DNA of 64,000 nt from Luteimonas sp. BLCC-B24 (lineage in GTDB: Bacteria; Pseudomonadota; Gammaproteobacteria; Xanthomonadales; Xanthomonadaceae): NCBI RefSeq assembly GCF_028550595.1, contig NZ_JAQQGN010000001.1, positions 806,001 to 870,000 of the forward strand, given 5' to 3'. A program made the translations under genes and the position numbers. The notes under the pieces are model-generated. The model was given only the letters and a program-made list of their open reading frames with translations, had not been told where the DNA came from and ran no database searches. This document shows positions 18,925 to 28,001 of this stretch, piece after piece (position 1 is the stretch's first letter; every line of letters starts with the position of its first letter).

Positions 18925-20310
18925 TCAGCGCCGCGTGCGGCGTCGGCGCGCGAGCGCGCTGAGCGTCGCGATCACCGCGGTCGACGCGGCCATCGACAGG
19001 AACTGCGCACGGGTGTCGGGCGAGGCGACCAGCAGCGCGAAGATCACGCCGAGAATGCCGAGGGCGCACAGGGTGAGCACCGGGAAACCGCGCATCCGCA
19101 CCGGCATGGCCGCGCCGGCGCGGTCCGCGCGTCGCCGCAGGATCAGCTGCGACACCAGCGCGAGCGTCCACACCAGCAGGCAGGTCGCACCGACGATGTT
19201 GAGCAGCGTCGGCAGCACCCGGCCGGGCACACGCAGTTCCAGCGCCGCGGCCGCGAAGCCGAATGACACGCTGGCCAGCACCGCCGCGATCGGCACCAGC
19301 CGGCGATCGCTGCGTCCGAGCCACGCCGGCGCTTCGCCGCGCCGCGCCAGCGACCAGATCATCCGCGAGGCGCCGTAGAGATTGGCGTTGAGCGCCGACA
19401 GGAGCGCGATCACCGCGACCAGGGTGATCGCGGTCGCCGCGCCGGGAATGCGCGCCGCGTCCAGCACCGCCGCGAACGGCGACGCCAGCGCCGGGCTGTT
19501 CCAGGGCACGACCAGGACGATCACCGCGATCGAGCCGAGATAGAACACCAGGATGCGCCAGGCCACGGTGCGAATGGTCCGGGCCAGGCTGCGCGCCGGA
19601 TCCGCGGTTTCGGCGGCCGCGATCGCGACGATCTCGGTGCCGCCGAATGCGAAGACCACCACCAGCAGGGCGGCGCCCACCCCCACTAGGCCGTTCGGTG
19701 CGAAGCCCCCGTGGGCGGTCAGATTCGCCAAGCCCGGCGACGCCACATCGGGCAGCGCGCCGAGCAGCAGGGCGATACCGACGCCGATGAAGGCGAGAAT
19801 GGCGACGACCTTGAGGATGGCGAACCAGAATTCGAACTCGCCGAAATTGCGTACGCCGAGCAGATTGATCGCGGTGAACACGGCCATGAACACGAGCGTG
19901 AGCCCGGGCACCGAAACGCCGGGCCAGATCGTCGCCAGCAGACCGGCCGCGCCCACCGCTTCGGCCGCAACGACCACCACCACCTGCAGCCACCACAGCC
20001 AGCCCACGGTGGCGCCGGCGGTCGGGCCCATGGCGTCCTCCGCGTACACCGAGAACGCGCCGCTGGCCGGCTTCGCCGCGGCCATCTCGCCGAGTGCATG
20101 CATCACCACGATCACCAGCGCACCGGCGATCAGGTACGAGACCAGGACGGCCGGGCCGGCCGCCTGGATGCCGACGCCGGAGCCCAGGAACAGGCCCGCG
20201 CCGATCGCGCTGCCCAGGCCCATCATCACCAGCTGCCGCGGCTTGAGCGCATGCGCGGGCGACGCGGCGGCGTGATCGGGAAGCGAAGCGTGGGGATCGG
20301 GGGATGACAT
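18925..20310 (-). CDS. Amino acid permease (APC superfamily)
   Basis: A 461-residue multi-pass inner-membrane transporter, about 12 helices. From ATG 20308-20310 the N-terminus is hydrophilic; the frame extends to 20361 but that is not typical. The consensus GLGSAIGAGLFLGSGVGI in TM1 and the FGGTEIVAIAAAET motif in TM6 match the AAT/GABA-permease branch (proline, GABA, aromatic amino acids). The specificity cannot be read from sequence. It lies between a lipoprotein esterase (convergent) and pyrB. Confidence 0.9.
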   Translation of the reverse strand: MSSPDPHASLPDHAAASPAHALKPRQLVMMGLGSAIGAGLFLGSGVGIQAAGPAVLVSYLIAGALVIVVMHALGEMAAAKPASGAFSVYAEDAMGPTAGATVGWLWWLQVVVVVAAEAVGAAGLLATIWPGVSVPGLTLVFMAVFTAINLLGVRNFGEFEFWFAILKVVAILAFIGVGIALLLGALPDVASPGLANLTAHGGFAPNGLVGVGAALLVVVFAFGGTEIVAIAAAETADPARSLARTIRTVAWRILVFYLGSIAVIVLVVPWNSPALASPFAAVLDAARIPGAATAITLVAVIALLSALNANLYGASRMIWSLARRGEAPAWLGRSDRRLVPIAAVLASVSFGFAAAALELRVPGRVLPTLLNIVGATCLLVWTLALVSQLILRRRADRAGAAMPVRMRGFPVLTLCALGILGVIFALLVASPDTRAQFLSMAASTAVIATLSALARRRRTRR

Positions 20311-20440
20311 CGCGGTGGCCGGAGTGCGGGACGGCGCACGATACGCGCTCGCGCCCGTCACGTGCGGACGCGTTCGGAACCCACCGCGGCATGCAGCGTG
20401 CCGGCGGTGTGCGCAGTCCGGCCCGGCGGAGCGGTCGCGA

Positions 20441-21388
20441 TCAGCCCAGCAGGGCGTCCAGCACCGCCATGCGCACGGCCACGCCGTTGCGCACCTGGCG
20501 CAGGATCAGCGACTGCGGCCCGTCGGCGACCTCGTCGGTGATCTCGACACCGCGGTTCATCGGGCCGGGGTGCAGCACCACCGCGTCCGGCGCCGCGCGG
20601 CGCAGGCGGCGCGCGTCGAGGCCGTAGTCGCGATGGTAGTCGTCGAGCGAGGCGACCAGGCCCTCGTCCATGCGCTCGCGCTGCAGGCGCAGCATCATCA
20701 CCGCGTCCACGCCCTCGAGCGCGGCATCGAGATCGTGACCCACCGTGCAGCCGGCCAGTACATCGCCGTCGGGCAACAAGGCGGCCGGGCCGCAGACCCG
20801 GATCTCGCCCGCGCCCAGCGTGCGCAGTGCCTGCAGATCGCTGCGCGCCACGCGCGAGTGCCTGACGTCCCCGACGATCGCGACGCGCAGCCCGGAAAAA
20901 TCCGCACCCTTGGCCTGGCGCAGCGTCAGCATGTCGAGCAGGCCCTGGGTGGGATGCGCACTGCGCCCGTCACCGGCATTGAGCAGGGCGACGCCCGGCG
21001 CGGCCGCCGCGGCCAGGGCGGCCACCGCGCCGTCGGCCGAGTGGCGCACGACGAATCCGCGCACCCCCATGGCCTCGATGTTGCGGAAGGTATCGAGCGC
21101 GGTCTCGCCCTTGGTCGTCGACGAGGTCGACGCGTCGAAGCCGAGCACGTCGGCCCCCAGGCGCTGCGCGGCGCGCTGGAAGCTCAGCCGCGTGCGCGTC
21201 GACGGCTCGAAGAACAGGGTGCAGATCGCGGTGCCGGCGAGCCGGGCGTTCGGCGCGTCGTCGTCGAGACAGGCCTGCGCGCGATCGAGCAGGTCGACCA
21301 GGGTCGAACGCGGCAGGCCGTCGAGGGTGAGCAGATGGCGCAGGCGGCCGGCGGAATCGAGTTGCGCGGGGGAATCGGAAACGGACAT
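20441..21388 (-). CDS. pyrB: Aspartate carbamoyltransferase catalytic subunit
   Basis: A 315-residue ATCase catalytic chain, from ATG 21388 (the frame opens ten residues earlier). It condenses carbamoyl phosphate with aspartate in pyrimidine synthesis. The phosphate-binding loop EPSTRTRLSF lies at 61-70. HPTQGLLD and HPGPMNRGVEI follow later. No pyrI regulatory gene is adjacent. It is preceded by ruvX and algH on the same strand, as in Pseudomonas and Xanthomonas. Confidence 0.96.
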   Translation of the reverse strand: MSVSDSPAQLDSAGRLRHLLTLDGLPRSTLVDLLDRAQACLDDDAPNARLAGTAICTLFFEPSTRTRLSFQRAAQRLGADVLGFDASTSSTTKGETALDTFRNIEAMGVRGFVVRHSADGAVAALAAAAAPGVALLNAGDGRSAHPTQGLLDMLTLRQAKGADFSGLRVAIVGDVRHSRVARSDLQALRTLGAGEIRVCGPAALLPDGDVLAGCTVGHDLDAALEGVDAVMMLRLQRERMDEGLVASLDDYHRDYGLDARRLRRAAPDAVVLHPGPMNRGVEITDEVADGPQSLILRQVRNGVAVRMAVLDALLG

Positions 21389-21454
21389 CACGATGACGGG
21401 CAGCCGCGGGACGCCCATTGTCCCGCACCCGGAGCGGACGCGGCGAGTGCCGGG

Positions 21455-21931
21455 CTACACCGGCGTGGCGTCGTCCGGTGCGGCCAGCCAGCGCTCGACG
21501 ATGACCGCCGCTGCGACCGCATCGAGCGCGGCGGCATCGCGCTTGCGGCGACGGCCTTCGGCCCGGTCCAGCGCGAACCGCTGCGCGGCCTCGATGGAAC
21601 TCGCACGCTCGTCCATCAGCACCACGGGCACGCGATAACGGACCGCCAGTTGGCGCGCGAACGCATGGGCGCGGCGGCGGGCGGGCTGGTCGCCGCCGTC
21701 GAGGGTCATCGGATCGCCGACGATCATGCCGTCGGGACGCCATTCCTTGTGGACGCGGTCGATCGCGGGCCAGTCGATCTGGTCGCCGTGCACGTCGATC
21801 ACCGCCAGCGCGCGCGCGCCGTGGCCGAAAGCGCTGCCCACCGCCACTCCGATGCGCCGTGCACCGACGTCGAAACCGAGCACGGTGCAGTCGCGGCGGA
21901 TCGCGTTCGCGGGCGCCGGGGCGTCGCTCAT
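21455..21931 (-). CDS. ruvX: Holliday junction resolvase-like protein RuvX (YqgF)
   Basis: A 158-residue RNase H-fold protein with [16 protein letters not shown] (first catalytic Asp), [10 protein letters not shown] and a C-terminal Asp in [11 protein letters not shown]. YqgF/RuvX is implicated in 16S rRNA 5' end maturation and also called a putative resolvase. The start overlaps the stop of the algH-like gene by 4 bp, the common yqgE-yqgF coupling. Confidence 0.92.
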   Translation of the reverse strand: MSDAPAPANAIRRDCTVLGFDVGARRIGVAVGSAFGHGARALAVIDVHGDQIDWPAIDRVHKEWRPDGMIVGDPMTLDGGDQPARRRAHAFARQLAVRYRVPVVLMDERASSIEAAQRFALDRAEGRRRKRDAAALDAVAAAVIVERWLAAPDDATPV

Positions 21932-22482
21932 GCCCGGCCGCTGTGGCTGGCGACGTGCATCATGTCGACCCCGAGGCGCCCGGCCGCGGCCTGCCAGCGT
22001 GCCTCGATCGGCGTGTCGAACAGCAGCGGCGCATCGGCCGGCACGGTGAGCCAGCTGGTTTCGGTGAGTTCGTGTTCCAGCTGGCCGGCGCCCCAGCCGG
22101 CGCAGCCCAGCGCGACCAGCGCGTTGTCCGGACCCTCGCCGACCGCCATCGCCTCGAGGACGTCGCGCGAGGTGGTCACGTAGAGATCATCGGCGATCGC
22201 GAGGCTGGAATCCCACCCCGTCGCGCCGTCGTGGATCACGAACCCGCGCTCGGGATGCACCGGCCCGCCGGCCAGCACGCGCTGCGCGCGCAGCCGCGGG
22301 TCGACCAGCACGATGCCCATCTGTTCGAGCACGTCGCCCAAGGTGTATTCCGAGGGCCGGTTGACGACCACGCCCATGGCCCCGTTGCCGTCGTGCTGGC
22401 AGATCAATGCGACCGAGCGCGCGAACTCGGGGTCCTGCAGCGCGGGCAGCGCGACCAGCATGTGGTGGGTGAGAAACGCCAT
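21928..22482 (-). CDS. YqgE/AlgH family protein
   Basis: A 184-residue protein matching YqgE/AlgH from its first residues ([19 protein letters not shown], then [13 protein letters not shown] and [16 protein letters not shown]). The family is widespread; the name AlgH comes from a suggested role in alginate regulation in Pseudomonas, and its biochemical function is not settled. It forms a coupled unit with ruvX and pyrB downstream. Confidence 0.93.
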   Translation of the reverse strand: MAFLTHHMLVALPALQDPEFARSVALICQHDGNGAMGVVVNRPSEYTLGDVLEQMGIVLVDPRLRAQRVLAGGPVHPERGFVIHDGATGWDSSLAIADDLYVTTSRDVLEAMAVGEGPDNALVALGCAGWGAGQLEHELTETSWLTVPADAPLLFDTPIEARWQAAAGRLGVDMMHVASHSGRA

Positions 22483-22548
22483 GCCGGCATTCTAGCCGGC
22501 GTGCCTGTCGTGGGCGCGCGAGGCGGGCGTCCACGCCGCGCCGCGGGC

Positions 22549-23004
22549 TCACAGGCCGAACTGGATTTCCTGCGGCGTGGCGACGCGGACGTGCACCACC
22601 TCCACCTCGGCACGCAGCGTGCGCCCGGCCAGCGGATTGTTGCCGTCGACGGTGATGCTGTCGGCGTCGAGCGCGGTCACCACGACATCCAGCGGTCCGC
22701 GCTCGGTCTGCGCGCGCAGCCGTTCGCCGACCGCGGGCACGCTGCTGCCGGTGAACGTGCTGCGCGGCAAACGCTGCACCAGGCTGTCGTGGCGCGGGCC
22801 GAAGCCCTGCTCGGGCGGAATGTCGACGGTGAAGGTGTCGCCCGCGCTGCGCCCTTCGAGCGCCTGCTCCAGGCCCCGGATGATCGTGCCGCTGCCGTGC
22901 ATGTAGACCAGCGGATCGTGTCCGTGCGTGGAGGTGATGGCCTGGCCGTCGGTGTCGGTCAAGGTGAAATGCACCGTGGCGATGCGGCGATGTGCGATTT
23001 CCAT
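22549..23004 (-). CDS. FKBP-type peptidyl-prolyl isomerase, SlyD-like
   Basis: 151 residues from ATG 23002-23004. The FKBP fold with the SlyD-type inserted flap is visible: VHFTLTDTDGQ, GSGTIIRGLEQALEGRSAGD, then IPPEQGFGPRHD and VDGNNPLAGRTL. It lacks the long His-rich metal-binding tail of E. coli SlyD, so nickel delivery is unlikely. Probably a cytosolic proline isomerase/chaperone. It is divergent from tag, 108 bp away. The frame extends upstream to 23601, but that part is antisense to tag. Confidence 0.9.
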   Translation of the reverse strand: MEIAHRRIATVHFTLTDTDGQAITSTHGHDPLVYMHGSGTIIRGLEQALEGRSAGDTFTVDIPPEQGFGPRHDSLVQRLPRSTFTGSSVPAVGERLRAQTERGPLDVVVTALDADSITVDGNNPLAGRTLRAEVEVVHVRVATPQEIQFGL

Positions 23005-23112
23005 CTGCGAACGTCCCTCTGGCGATGCCCGATGGTCGCGCGGCGCGCGTGAACGTCGCAACCCGGTGCCGCCCCGATGGCAGGGCGACGTGCAGCTGTC
23101 TATCCTCCCGCG

Positions 23113-23652
23113 ATGAGCGCCTATTGCGACATCGCCCCCGGCCATCCGCTGCACGGTCCCTATCACGACACCGAATACGGCTTTCCGCAGCGCGAGGAGG
23201 CGGTGCTGTTCGAACGCCTGCTGCTGGAGATCAACCAGGCGGGGCTGAGCTGGGAGACCATCCTGCGCAAGCGTGCGGGCTTCCGCGCCGCCTACGACGG
23301 CTTCGATGTCGACACCGTGGCCGCCTACGGCGAGGTCGAGCGTGCACGTCTGATGCACGATGCCGGCATCATCCGCAACCGGCTCAAGATCGACGCCGCG
23401 ATCCACAATGCACAGGTGATCCAGCGCCTGCGCGACAGCCACGGGGGCTTCGCGGAGTGGCTCGACGCGCACGCGCTCGAGAACGCGGCGCCGCGCGACA
23501 AGGCCTCCTGGGTCAGGCTGTTCAAGAAGACCTTCCGGTTCACCGGCGGCGAGATCACCGGCGAGTTCCTGATGAGCCTGGGCTACCTGCCCGGCGCGCA
23601 TCGGCCCGATTGTCCGGTGGCGATCGTGCTCCGGGAGCGCGCCGCACGATGA
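23113..23652 (+). CDS. tag: DNA-3-methyladenine glycosylase I
   Basis: A 179-residue Tag enzyme that excises 3-methyladenine. Zinc-site residues C5 and H18 (YCDIAPG, GPYHDTEYG) at the start and HRPDC at the end are in place. LLLEINQAGLSWETILRKR and FTGGEITGEFLMSLGY are family signatures. It starts at ATG 23113 and its TGA overlaps the next ATG by 4 bp. Confidence 0.95.
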   Translation: MSAYCDIAPGHPLHGPYHDTEYGFPQREEAVLFERLLLEINQAGLSWETILRKRAGFRAAYDGFDVDTVAAYGEVERARLMHDAGIIRNRLKIDAAIHNAQVIQRLRDSHGGFAEWLDAHALENAAPRDKASWVRLFKKTFRFTGGEITGEFLMSLGYLPGAHRPDCPVAIVLRERAAR

Positions 23653-24707
23653 AGGCGTGGCATCCGATCGTCTGGCTGATGGCGTTCGCCGGTCTCGCGT
23701 CCGCGCCCACGGTGCATGCCGCGACGCCGGCAGAGCACGTGCGCGCCGCCATCCTCGAGGCGGCCGGCGCGGGCGCCCCGGACCCGGTGGACGCCGCCCT
23801 GGCCGCGCGCCGCCACCCAGGCGGCGTCACGCTCGATGTCGCGCTCGCCGATGACGAGGAGGCGCCGGTCGCGGACTGCCTGGCTGGCCACCCGAGGCCA
23901 CACGGCGTCTCTCCCGCCGATTGGCAGGCCCTGGCGGCCTGGCCGGGCCTCTGCGTTCGAGGCGACGGCGAGGGCCGCAGCGCGCGTCTGCAGCTGATCG
24001 ATCTCGACGGCGACGGGCGGCTCGACCTGATCCGCGACACCTATCTCGGCGGCACCGGCCTGTTCTCGCAGATCGAACTGGTCCGCCAGCGCGCGGACGG
24101 CTTCGCACCTCCGCCCGTGACGCCGGACGCCGTCGACGCGCACGACACCGCCGTGTTTTCGATCAACGGCCGCGGTGCGGACCAGGCGTTCGAGCGGGTC
24201 GACCTCAACGGTCAGGTCTTCGTCGCCTACCGCGACAGCGTCTATGCCGAGGACACGATCACCCTCGCCCGCCCGTTCGACCCCGCCGCGCAGGAGGCGG
24301 TGCGGGTGCGCTATGCGATGCGCCATCGCGTGGCGCCGCCGGCCGACGATGCCCGTCCGCCGGCACTCGATGCCGCGGTGAACCGTGCGCTCGCGGCGCT
24401 GGCGCGGCGCGGCGACGTGAGCCGGGCCTGTCCGCCGCGTGCGGGCGACGCACCCGGGCCGTGGCACGGGGCCGGGCATTACACGTTCGAATACGCGGCG
24501 ACCGTCGCGGTACGCCATGCCGGCGACTGCGTGGAGGTGGCGGTGGTCAACATGCTCAACAGCTATCGCCCACCGGGCGGTCGCGGCTGCTGCATGGCCT
24601 GGGTGCATGACCGCAGCGGGCGCCAGATCGCCGGCATCGCGCTCGTCACCGAGCGCCGGGTGCTCCGTATCGACATCGTTCCGGCGGACCCGAGCGCCGG
24701 GTTCTGA
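23649..24707 (+). CDS. Secreted hypothetical protein with a calcium-loop motif
   Basis: A 352-residue protein, translationally coupled to tag (4 bp overlap). A signal peptide spans about 1-25 (ending VHA). Residues 118-127 read DLDGDGRLDL, the acidic loop found in dockerin/EF-hand-like or FG-GAP proteins and a likely calcium site. Five or so Cys are spread through the mature part, including a CC pair near the C-terminus. I recognise no family. Probably periplasmic or secreted. Confidence 0.65.
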   Translation: MKAWHPIVWLMAFAGLASAPTVHAATPAEHVRAAILEAAGAGAPDPVDAALAARRHPGGVTLDVALADDEEAPVADCLAGHPRPHGVSPADWQALAAWPGLCVRGDGEGRSARLQLIDLDGDGRLDLIRDTYLGGTGLFSQIELVRQRADGFAPPPVTPDAVDAHDTAVFSINGRGADQAFERVDLNGQVFVAYRDSVYAEDTITLARPFDPAAQEAVRVRYAMRHRVAPPADDARPPALDAAVNRALAALARRGDVSRACPPRAGDAPGPWHGAGHYTFEYAATVAVRHAGDCVEVAVVNMLNSYRPPGGRGCCMAWVHDRSGRQIAGIALVTERRVLRIDIVPADPSAGF

Positions 24708-24714
24708 ACGCAGA

Positions 24715-24741
24715 ACGCCCGCCGGTGCGAGCGGCGGGCGT
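24715..24741. terminator. Candidate terminator hairpin between convergent genes
   Basis: A perfect 9-bp stem (ACGCCCGCC / GGCGGGCGT) with a 9-nt loop lies just after the plus-strand gene ending at 24707 and after the sodA stop on minus. There is no clear T-tract, so efficiency is uncertain. Confidence 0.45.
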
Positions 24742-24764
24742 GCGGACATCGCAACCTGAGGGAA

Positions 24765-25391
24765 TCAGCCGGCGACGGCGGCCTGATAACGCCGCTCGAC
24801 CTCGTTCCAGTCGACGACGTTGTAGAACGCGGCGATGTAGTCCGGGCGACGGTTCTGGTACTTCAGGTAATAGGCGTGTTCCCAGACGTCGAGGCCGAGG
24901 ATCGGGGTATTGCCCGAGCCGATGCCCTTCATCAGGGGGTTGTCCTGGTTGGCGCTGCTCTCGACCTTCAGCGTGCCGGCCTTGTCGACCGACAGCCAGG
25001 CCCAGCCGCTGCCGAAGCGCGTGAGTGCGGCCTTGGTGAAGGCTTCCTTGAACGCGTCGAAGCCACCGAGGTCGCTGTCGATGTGCTTGGCCACGTCGCC
25101 AACCGGGTTACCGCCGCCCTGGGGCGACATCACCGTCCAGAACAGCGAGTGGTTGGCATGGCCACCGGCGTTGTTGCGCAGCGGGCCGCGCTTGTCTTCC
25201 GGCAGCGCGTCGAGGTTGGCGATCAGTTCTTCGACCGGCGTGTCGGCCCACTCGGTCCCTTCCAGCGCGGCGTTGGCGTTGGTGATGTAGGTCTGGTGGT
25301 GCTTGCTGTGGTGGATCTCCATCGTCTTCGCGTCGATGTGCGGCTCGAGCGCGTCGTATGCGTAACCCAGTTCGGGGAGGCTGTAGGCCAT
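24765..25391 (-). CDS. sodA: Superoxide dismutase, Mn/Fe family (Mn-type signatures)
   Basis: 208 residues from ATG 25391 with AAGGAG nine bases upstream. Metal-ligand motifs are present: [10 protein letters not shown] near 27, [10 protein letters not shown] near 80, and [19 protein letters not shown] near 168. GGHANH and the local GSGWAWL pattern favour manganese over iron (Fe enzymes usually have VWNH there), but metal use can be cambialistic. Cytosolic. Monocistronic on context. Confidence 0.9.
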   Translation of the reverse strand: MAYSLPELGYAYDALEPHIDAKTMEIHHSKHHQTYITNANAALEGTEWADTPVEELIANLDALPEDKRGPLRNNAGGHANHSLFWTVMSPQGGGNPVGDVAKHIDSDLGGFDAFKEAFTKAALTRFGSGWAWLSVDKAGTLKVESSANQDNPLMKGIGSGNTPILGLDVWEHAYYLKYQNRRPDYIAAFYNVVDWNEVERRYQAAVAG

Positions 25392-25532
25392 GAGCGGGAT
25401 CTCCTTCGGGAATGAACGCGCCATTGTCCTCCGGCAGAGGTCAATTTGGCGACAATGCGACGTCACCTTAGCGGCAGGCATCGGCGGCCGGCGGCAACAC
25501 TGCGTTTCGCGACGTCGGCAGCGCGGAGACGA

Positions 25533-25557
25533 CAACGCCCCGCGTCGCGGGGCGTTG
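25533..25557. terminator. Candidate terminator downstream of pilU
   Basis: CAACGCCCC and GGGGCGTTG form a 9-bp perfect stem around a 7-nt loop in the gap between the pilU stop (25585) and the sodA start region. On minus the 3' side reads TTGTC rather than a T-run, so this is a moderate call. Confidence 0.45.
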
Positions 25558-25584
25558 CCGGCGTACGTGCGAAGGCCGCGCGGG

Positions 25585-26715
25585 TCAGCGCACCTCGGCC
25601 ACCTCGACACCGTCCAGCCCCTGCGCCAGCGTGCGCGCATCGCCGCCCTGGGCGAGCTTGATGCGCAGGCGCACCTCGTTGGCCGAGTCGGCGTAGCGCA
25701 GCGCGTCCTCGTACGAGATCTCGCCGGCCTGGTAGAGCTCGAACAGCGCCTGGTCGAAGGTCTTCATGCCCAGGTTGGTCGATTCCTTCATGACCTCCTT
25801 GAGCTTGTGGATCTCGCCCTCGCGGATGTAGTCCTGCACCAGCGGCGTGCCGAGCATGATCTCCATCGCCGCGCGCCGGCCCTTGCCGTCGGGCGTGGGA
25901 ATGAGCTGCTGCGCGACCACGCCCTTGAGGTTGAGCGACAGATCCATCAACAGCTGGTTGCGGCGGTCTTCGGGGAAGAAGTTGATGATGCGGTCCATCG
26001 CCTGGTTGGCGTTGTTCGCATGCAGCGTGCACAGCACCAGGTGACCGGTTTCGGCGAAGGCGATCGCGTGGTCCATGCCCTCGCGCGTGCGCACCTCGCC
26101 GATCATGATCACGTCCGGCGCCTGGCGCAGGGTGTTCTTCAGCGCGGCGTCCCAGCTGTCGGTGTCGATGCCGACCTCGCGCTGGGTAATGATGCAGCCC
26201 GCGTGCTTGTGCACGAATTCGATCGGGTCCTCGATCGTGATGATGTGGCCGGTGGAGTTCTGGTTGCGGTAGCCGATCATCGCCGCGAGCGACGTCGACT
26301 TACCGGTACCGGTCGCACCGACGAAGATCACGATGCCGCGCTTGGTCATCGCCAGCGTCTTGATGATCGGCGGGAGGTTGAGTTCCTCGATCGTCGGAAT
26401 GTGCGTCTCGATCCGGCGCAGCACCATGCCGACCTGGTTGCGCTGGTAGAAGCACGAGATGCGGAAGCGGCCGACGCCCGAGACGCCGATCGCGAAGTTG
26501 CACTCGTGGGTCTTCTCGAATTCCTCGCGCTGCGGCGGCGTCATCACGTTGAGCACCAGATCGCGCGCCTGCTGCGGCGTCAGCGGGTTCTGGGTGATCG
26601 GCGAGATCTTGCCGTGCACCTTGATCGACGGCGGCATGCCGGCGGTGATGAACAGGTCCGAGGCCTTCTGATGGGCCATCAGCTTGAGGAACGAGGTGAA
26701 ATCGATGCTGCTCAT
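25585..26715 (-). CDS. pilU: Type IV pilus retraction-associated ATPase PilU
   Basis: A 376-residue PilT-family hexameric ATPase. Walker [11 protein letters not shown], Asp box [12 protein letters not shown], Walker [10 protein letters not shown] and the His box [16 protein letters not shown] are complete. It is distinguished from PilT by its start ([22 protein letters not shown]) and its longer C-terminus. PilU cooperates with PilT in pilus retraction and twitching. Start is ATG 26715, with AGGAG upstream; the open frame continues into the intergenic repeat and is not used. 125 bp separate it from pilT. Confidence 0.94.
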   Translation of the reverse strand: MSSIDFTSFLKLMAHQKASDLFITAGMPPSIKVHGKISPITQNPLTPQQARDLVLNVMTPPQREEFEKTHECNFAIGVSGVGRFRISCFYQRNQVGMVLRRIETHIPTIEELNLPPIIKTLAMTKRGIVIFVGATGTGKSTSLAAMIGYRNQNSTGHIITIEDPIEFVHKHAGCIITQREVGIDTDSWDAALKNTLRQAPDVIMIGEVRTREGMDHAIAFAETGHLVLCTLHANNANQAMDRIINFFPEDRRNQLLMDLSLNLKGVVAQQLIPTPDGKGRRAAMEIMLGTPLVQDYIREGEIHKLKEVMKESTNLGMKTFDQALFELYQAGEISYEDALRYADSANEVRLRIKLAQGGDARTLAQGLDGVEVAEVR

Positions 26716-26732
26716 GGGTGGCTCCTCTGGAG

Positions 26733-26833
26733 CCGGGAATCGGGATTGGGGATTGGGGATACGAAACATCGAATCCATCCCGATCGCGAGCCCTGGCTTT
26801 TTCTAATCCCGAATCCCAAATTCCGAATCCCGG
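26733..26833. repeat. GGGATT-type imperfect inverted repeat between pilT and pilU
   Basis: The left arm (26733-26760) has four G-runs spaced by 3-4 nt. The right arm (26805-26833) is its imperfect complement, rich in AATCCC. This is the G-run/AATCCC repeat type seen in xanthomonad intergenic regions and again at 48371-48454. It can form a hairpin, and its left arm fits a G-quadruplex pattern on the plus strand. Confidence 0.7.
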
Positions 26834-26840
26834 CATCTGC

Positions 26841-27878
26841 TCACTCGAACAGACGCTTGTCTTTCGCGTATTCCTTCGCCGCCGGGCGCGTGATCAGGCC
26901 GCGCTTGACCAGGTCCTGCAGATGCTGGTCGAGGGTCATCATGCCGGCCGACTGGCCGGTCTGGATCGCCGAGTACATCTGCGCGACCTTGTCCTCGCGG
27001 ATCAGGTTGCGGATGGCCGGCGTGCCGACCATGATTTCCCAGGCGGCCGTACGGCCGCCGCCGACCTTCTTCAGCAGTGCCTGCGAGATCACCGCGCGCA
27101 GCGATTCGGACAGCATCGAGCGCACCATCGGCTTCTCGCCGGCGGGGAACACGTCGATGATGCGGTCGATGGTCTTGGCCGCGCTCGAGGTGTGCAGCGT
27201 GCCGAACACCAGGTGGCCGGTTTCCGCGGCGGTCAGCGCCAGGCGGATGGTTTCCAGGTCACGCAATTCGCCGACCAGGATGTAGTCCGGATCCTCGCGC
27301 AGTGCCGAGCGCAGCGCCTCGTTGAAGCCGTGGGTGTCGCGGTGCACTTCGCGCTGGTTGATCAGGCACTTCTGCGAGGTGTGCACGAACTCGATCGGAT
27401 CCTCGACCGAAAGGATGTGCGCGTACTCGTTCTTGTTGATGTGGTCGAGCATCGCCGCGAGCGTGGTCGACTTGCCCGACCCGGTGGGACCGGTCACCAG
27501 GATCAGGCCCTGCGGCTGGTCGATGAGCTGGCGGAAGATCGGCGGACAGTTGAGGTCCTCGAGCGTCAGCACCTCGGACGGAATGGTGCGGAACACCGCA
27601 CCGGCGCCGCGGTTCTGGTTGAACGCGTTGACGCGGAAGCGCGCGAGCCCGGGAATCTCGAACGAGAAGTCGACCTCGAGGAATTCCTCGTAGTCGCGGC
27701 GCTGCTTGTCCGACATGATGTCGTAGATCAGCGCGTGCACCTGCTTGTGCTCGAGCGCCGGGATGTTGATGCGGCGCACGTCGCCGTCGACGCGGATCAT
27801 CGGCGGCAGGCCTGCCGACAGATGCAGGTCCGACGCCTTGTTCTTGACCGAGAACGCCAACAGTTCGGCGATATCCAT
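26841..27878 (-). CDS. pilT: Type IV pilus retraction ATPase PilT
   Basis: 345 residues (Pseudomonas 344). It begins MDIAELLAFSVKNKASDLHLSAG, the PilT signature. Walker [51 protein letters not shown] and the C-terminal retraction motif AIRNLIRE are all present. It drives pilus depolymerisation and twitching motility from the inner-membrane base. ATG 27878 is used; the frame extends nine residues upstream. It is divergent from yggS and followed by pilU. Confidence 0.97.
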   Translation of the reverse strand: MDIAELLAFSVKNKASDLHLSAGLPPMIRVDGDVRRINIPALEHKQVHALIYDIMSDKQRRDYEEFLEVDFSFEIPGLARFRVNAFNQNRGAGAVFRTIPSEVLTLEDLNCPPIFRQLIDQPQGLILVTGPTGSGKSTTLAAMLDHINKNEYAHILSVEDPIEFVHTSQKCLINQREVHRDTHGFNEALRSALREDPDYILVGELRDLETIRLALTAAETGHLVFGTLHTSSAAKTIDRIIDVFPAGEKPMVRSMLSESLRAVISQALLKKVGGGRTAAWEIMVGTPAIRNLIREDKVAQMYSAIQTGQSAGMMTLDQHLQDLVKRGLITRPAAKEYAKDKRLFE

Positions 27879-27948
27879 ACAACACCCCTTGATGATGATC
27901 CGCACGGAGCGCCGGCCGGATGGCTGGCGGCGCCCTGCCCCCGGCGGC

Positions 27949-27956
27949 AGTATAGA
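27949..27956. promoter_or_regulatory. Overlapping divergent -10 elements (pilT / yggS)
   Basis: The octamer AGTATAGA contains TATAGA on plus (27951-27956) and TATACT on minus (27949-27954). It sits in the 123-bp divergent gap between the pilT and yggS starts. No convincing -35 on either side. Confidence 0.3.
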
Positions 27957-28001
27957 CCCGGATCCGCGCCCCAGAACCAGCCCGTCGTCGAGGACATCGC
28001 C

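Noticed and set aside
22549..23601. 350-codon minus frame as a longer FKBP protein
   Set aside because: The part beyond 23004 is antisense to tag. The FKBP homology begins at ATG 23004.
26733..26833. Possible CRISPR or direct-repeat array
   Set aside because: The repeated GGGATT units are 6-8 bp with no unique spacers. It is an inverted, G-rich intergenic repeat.
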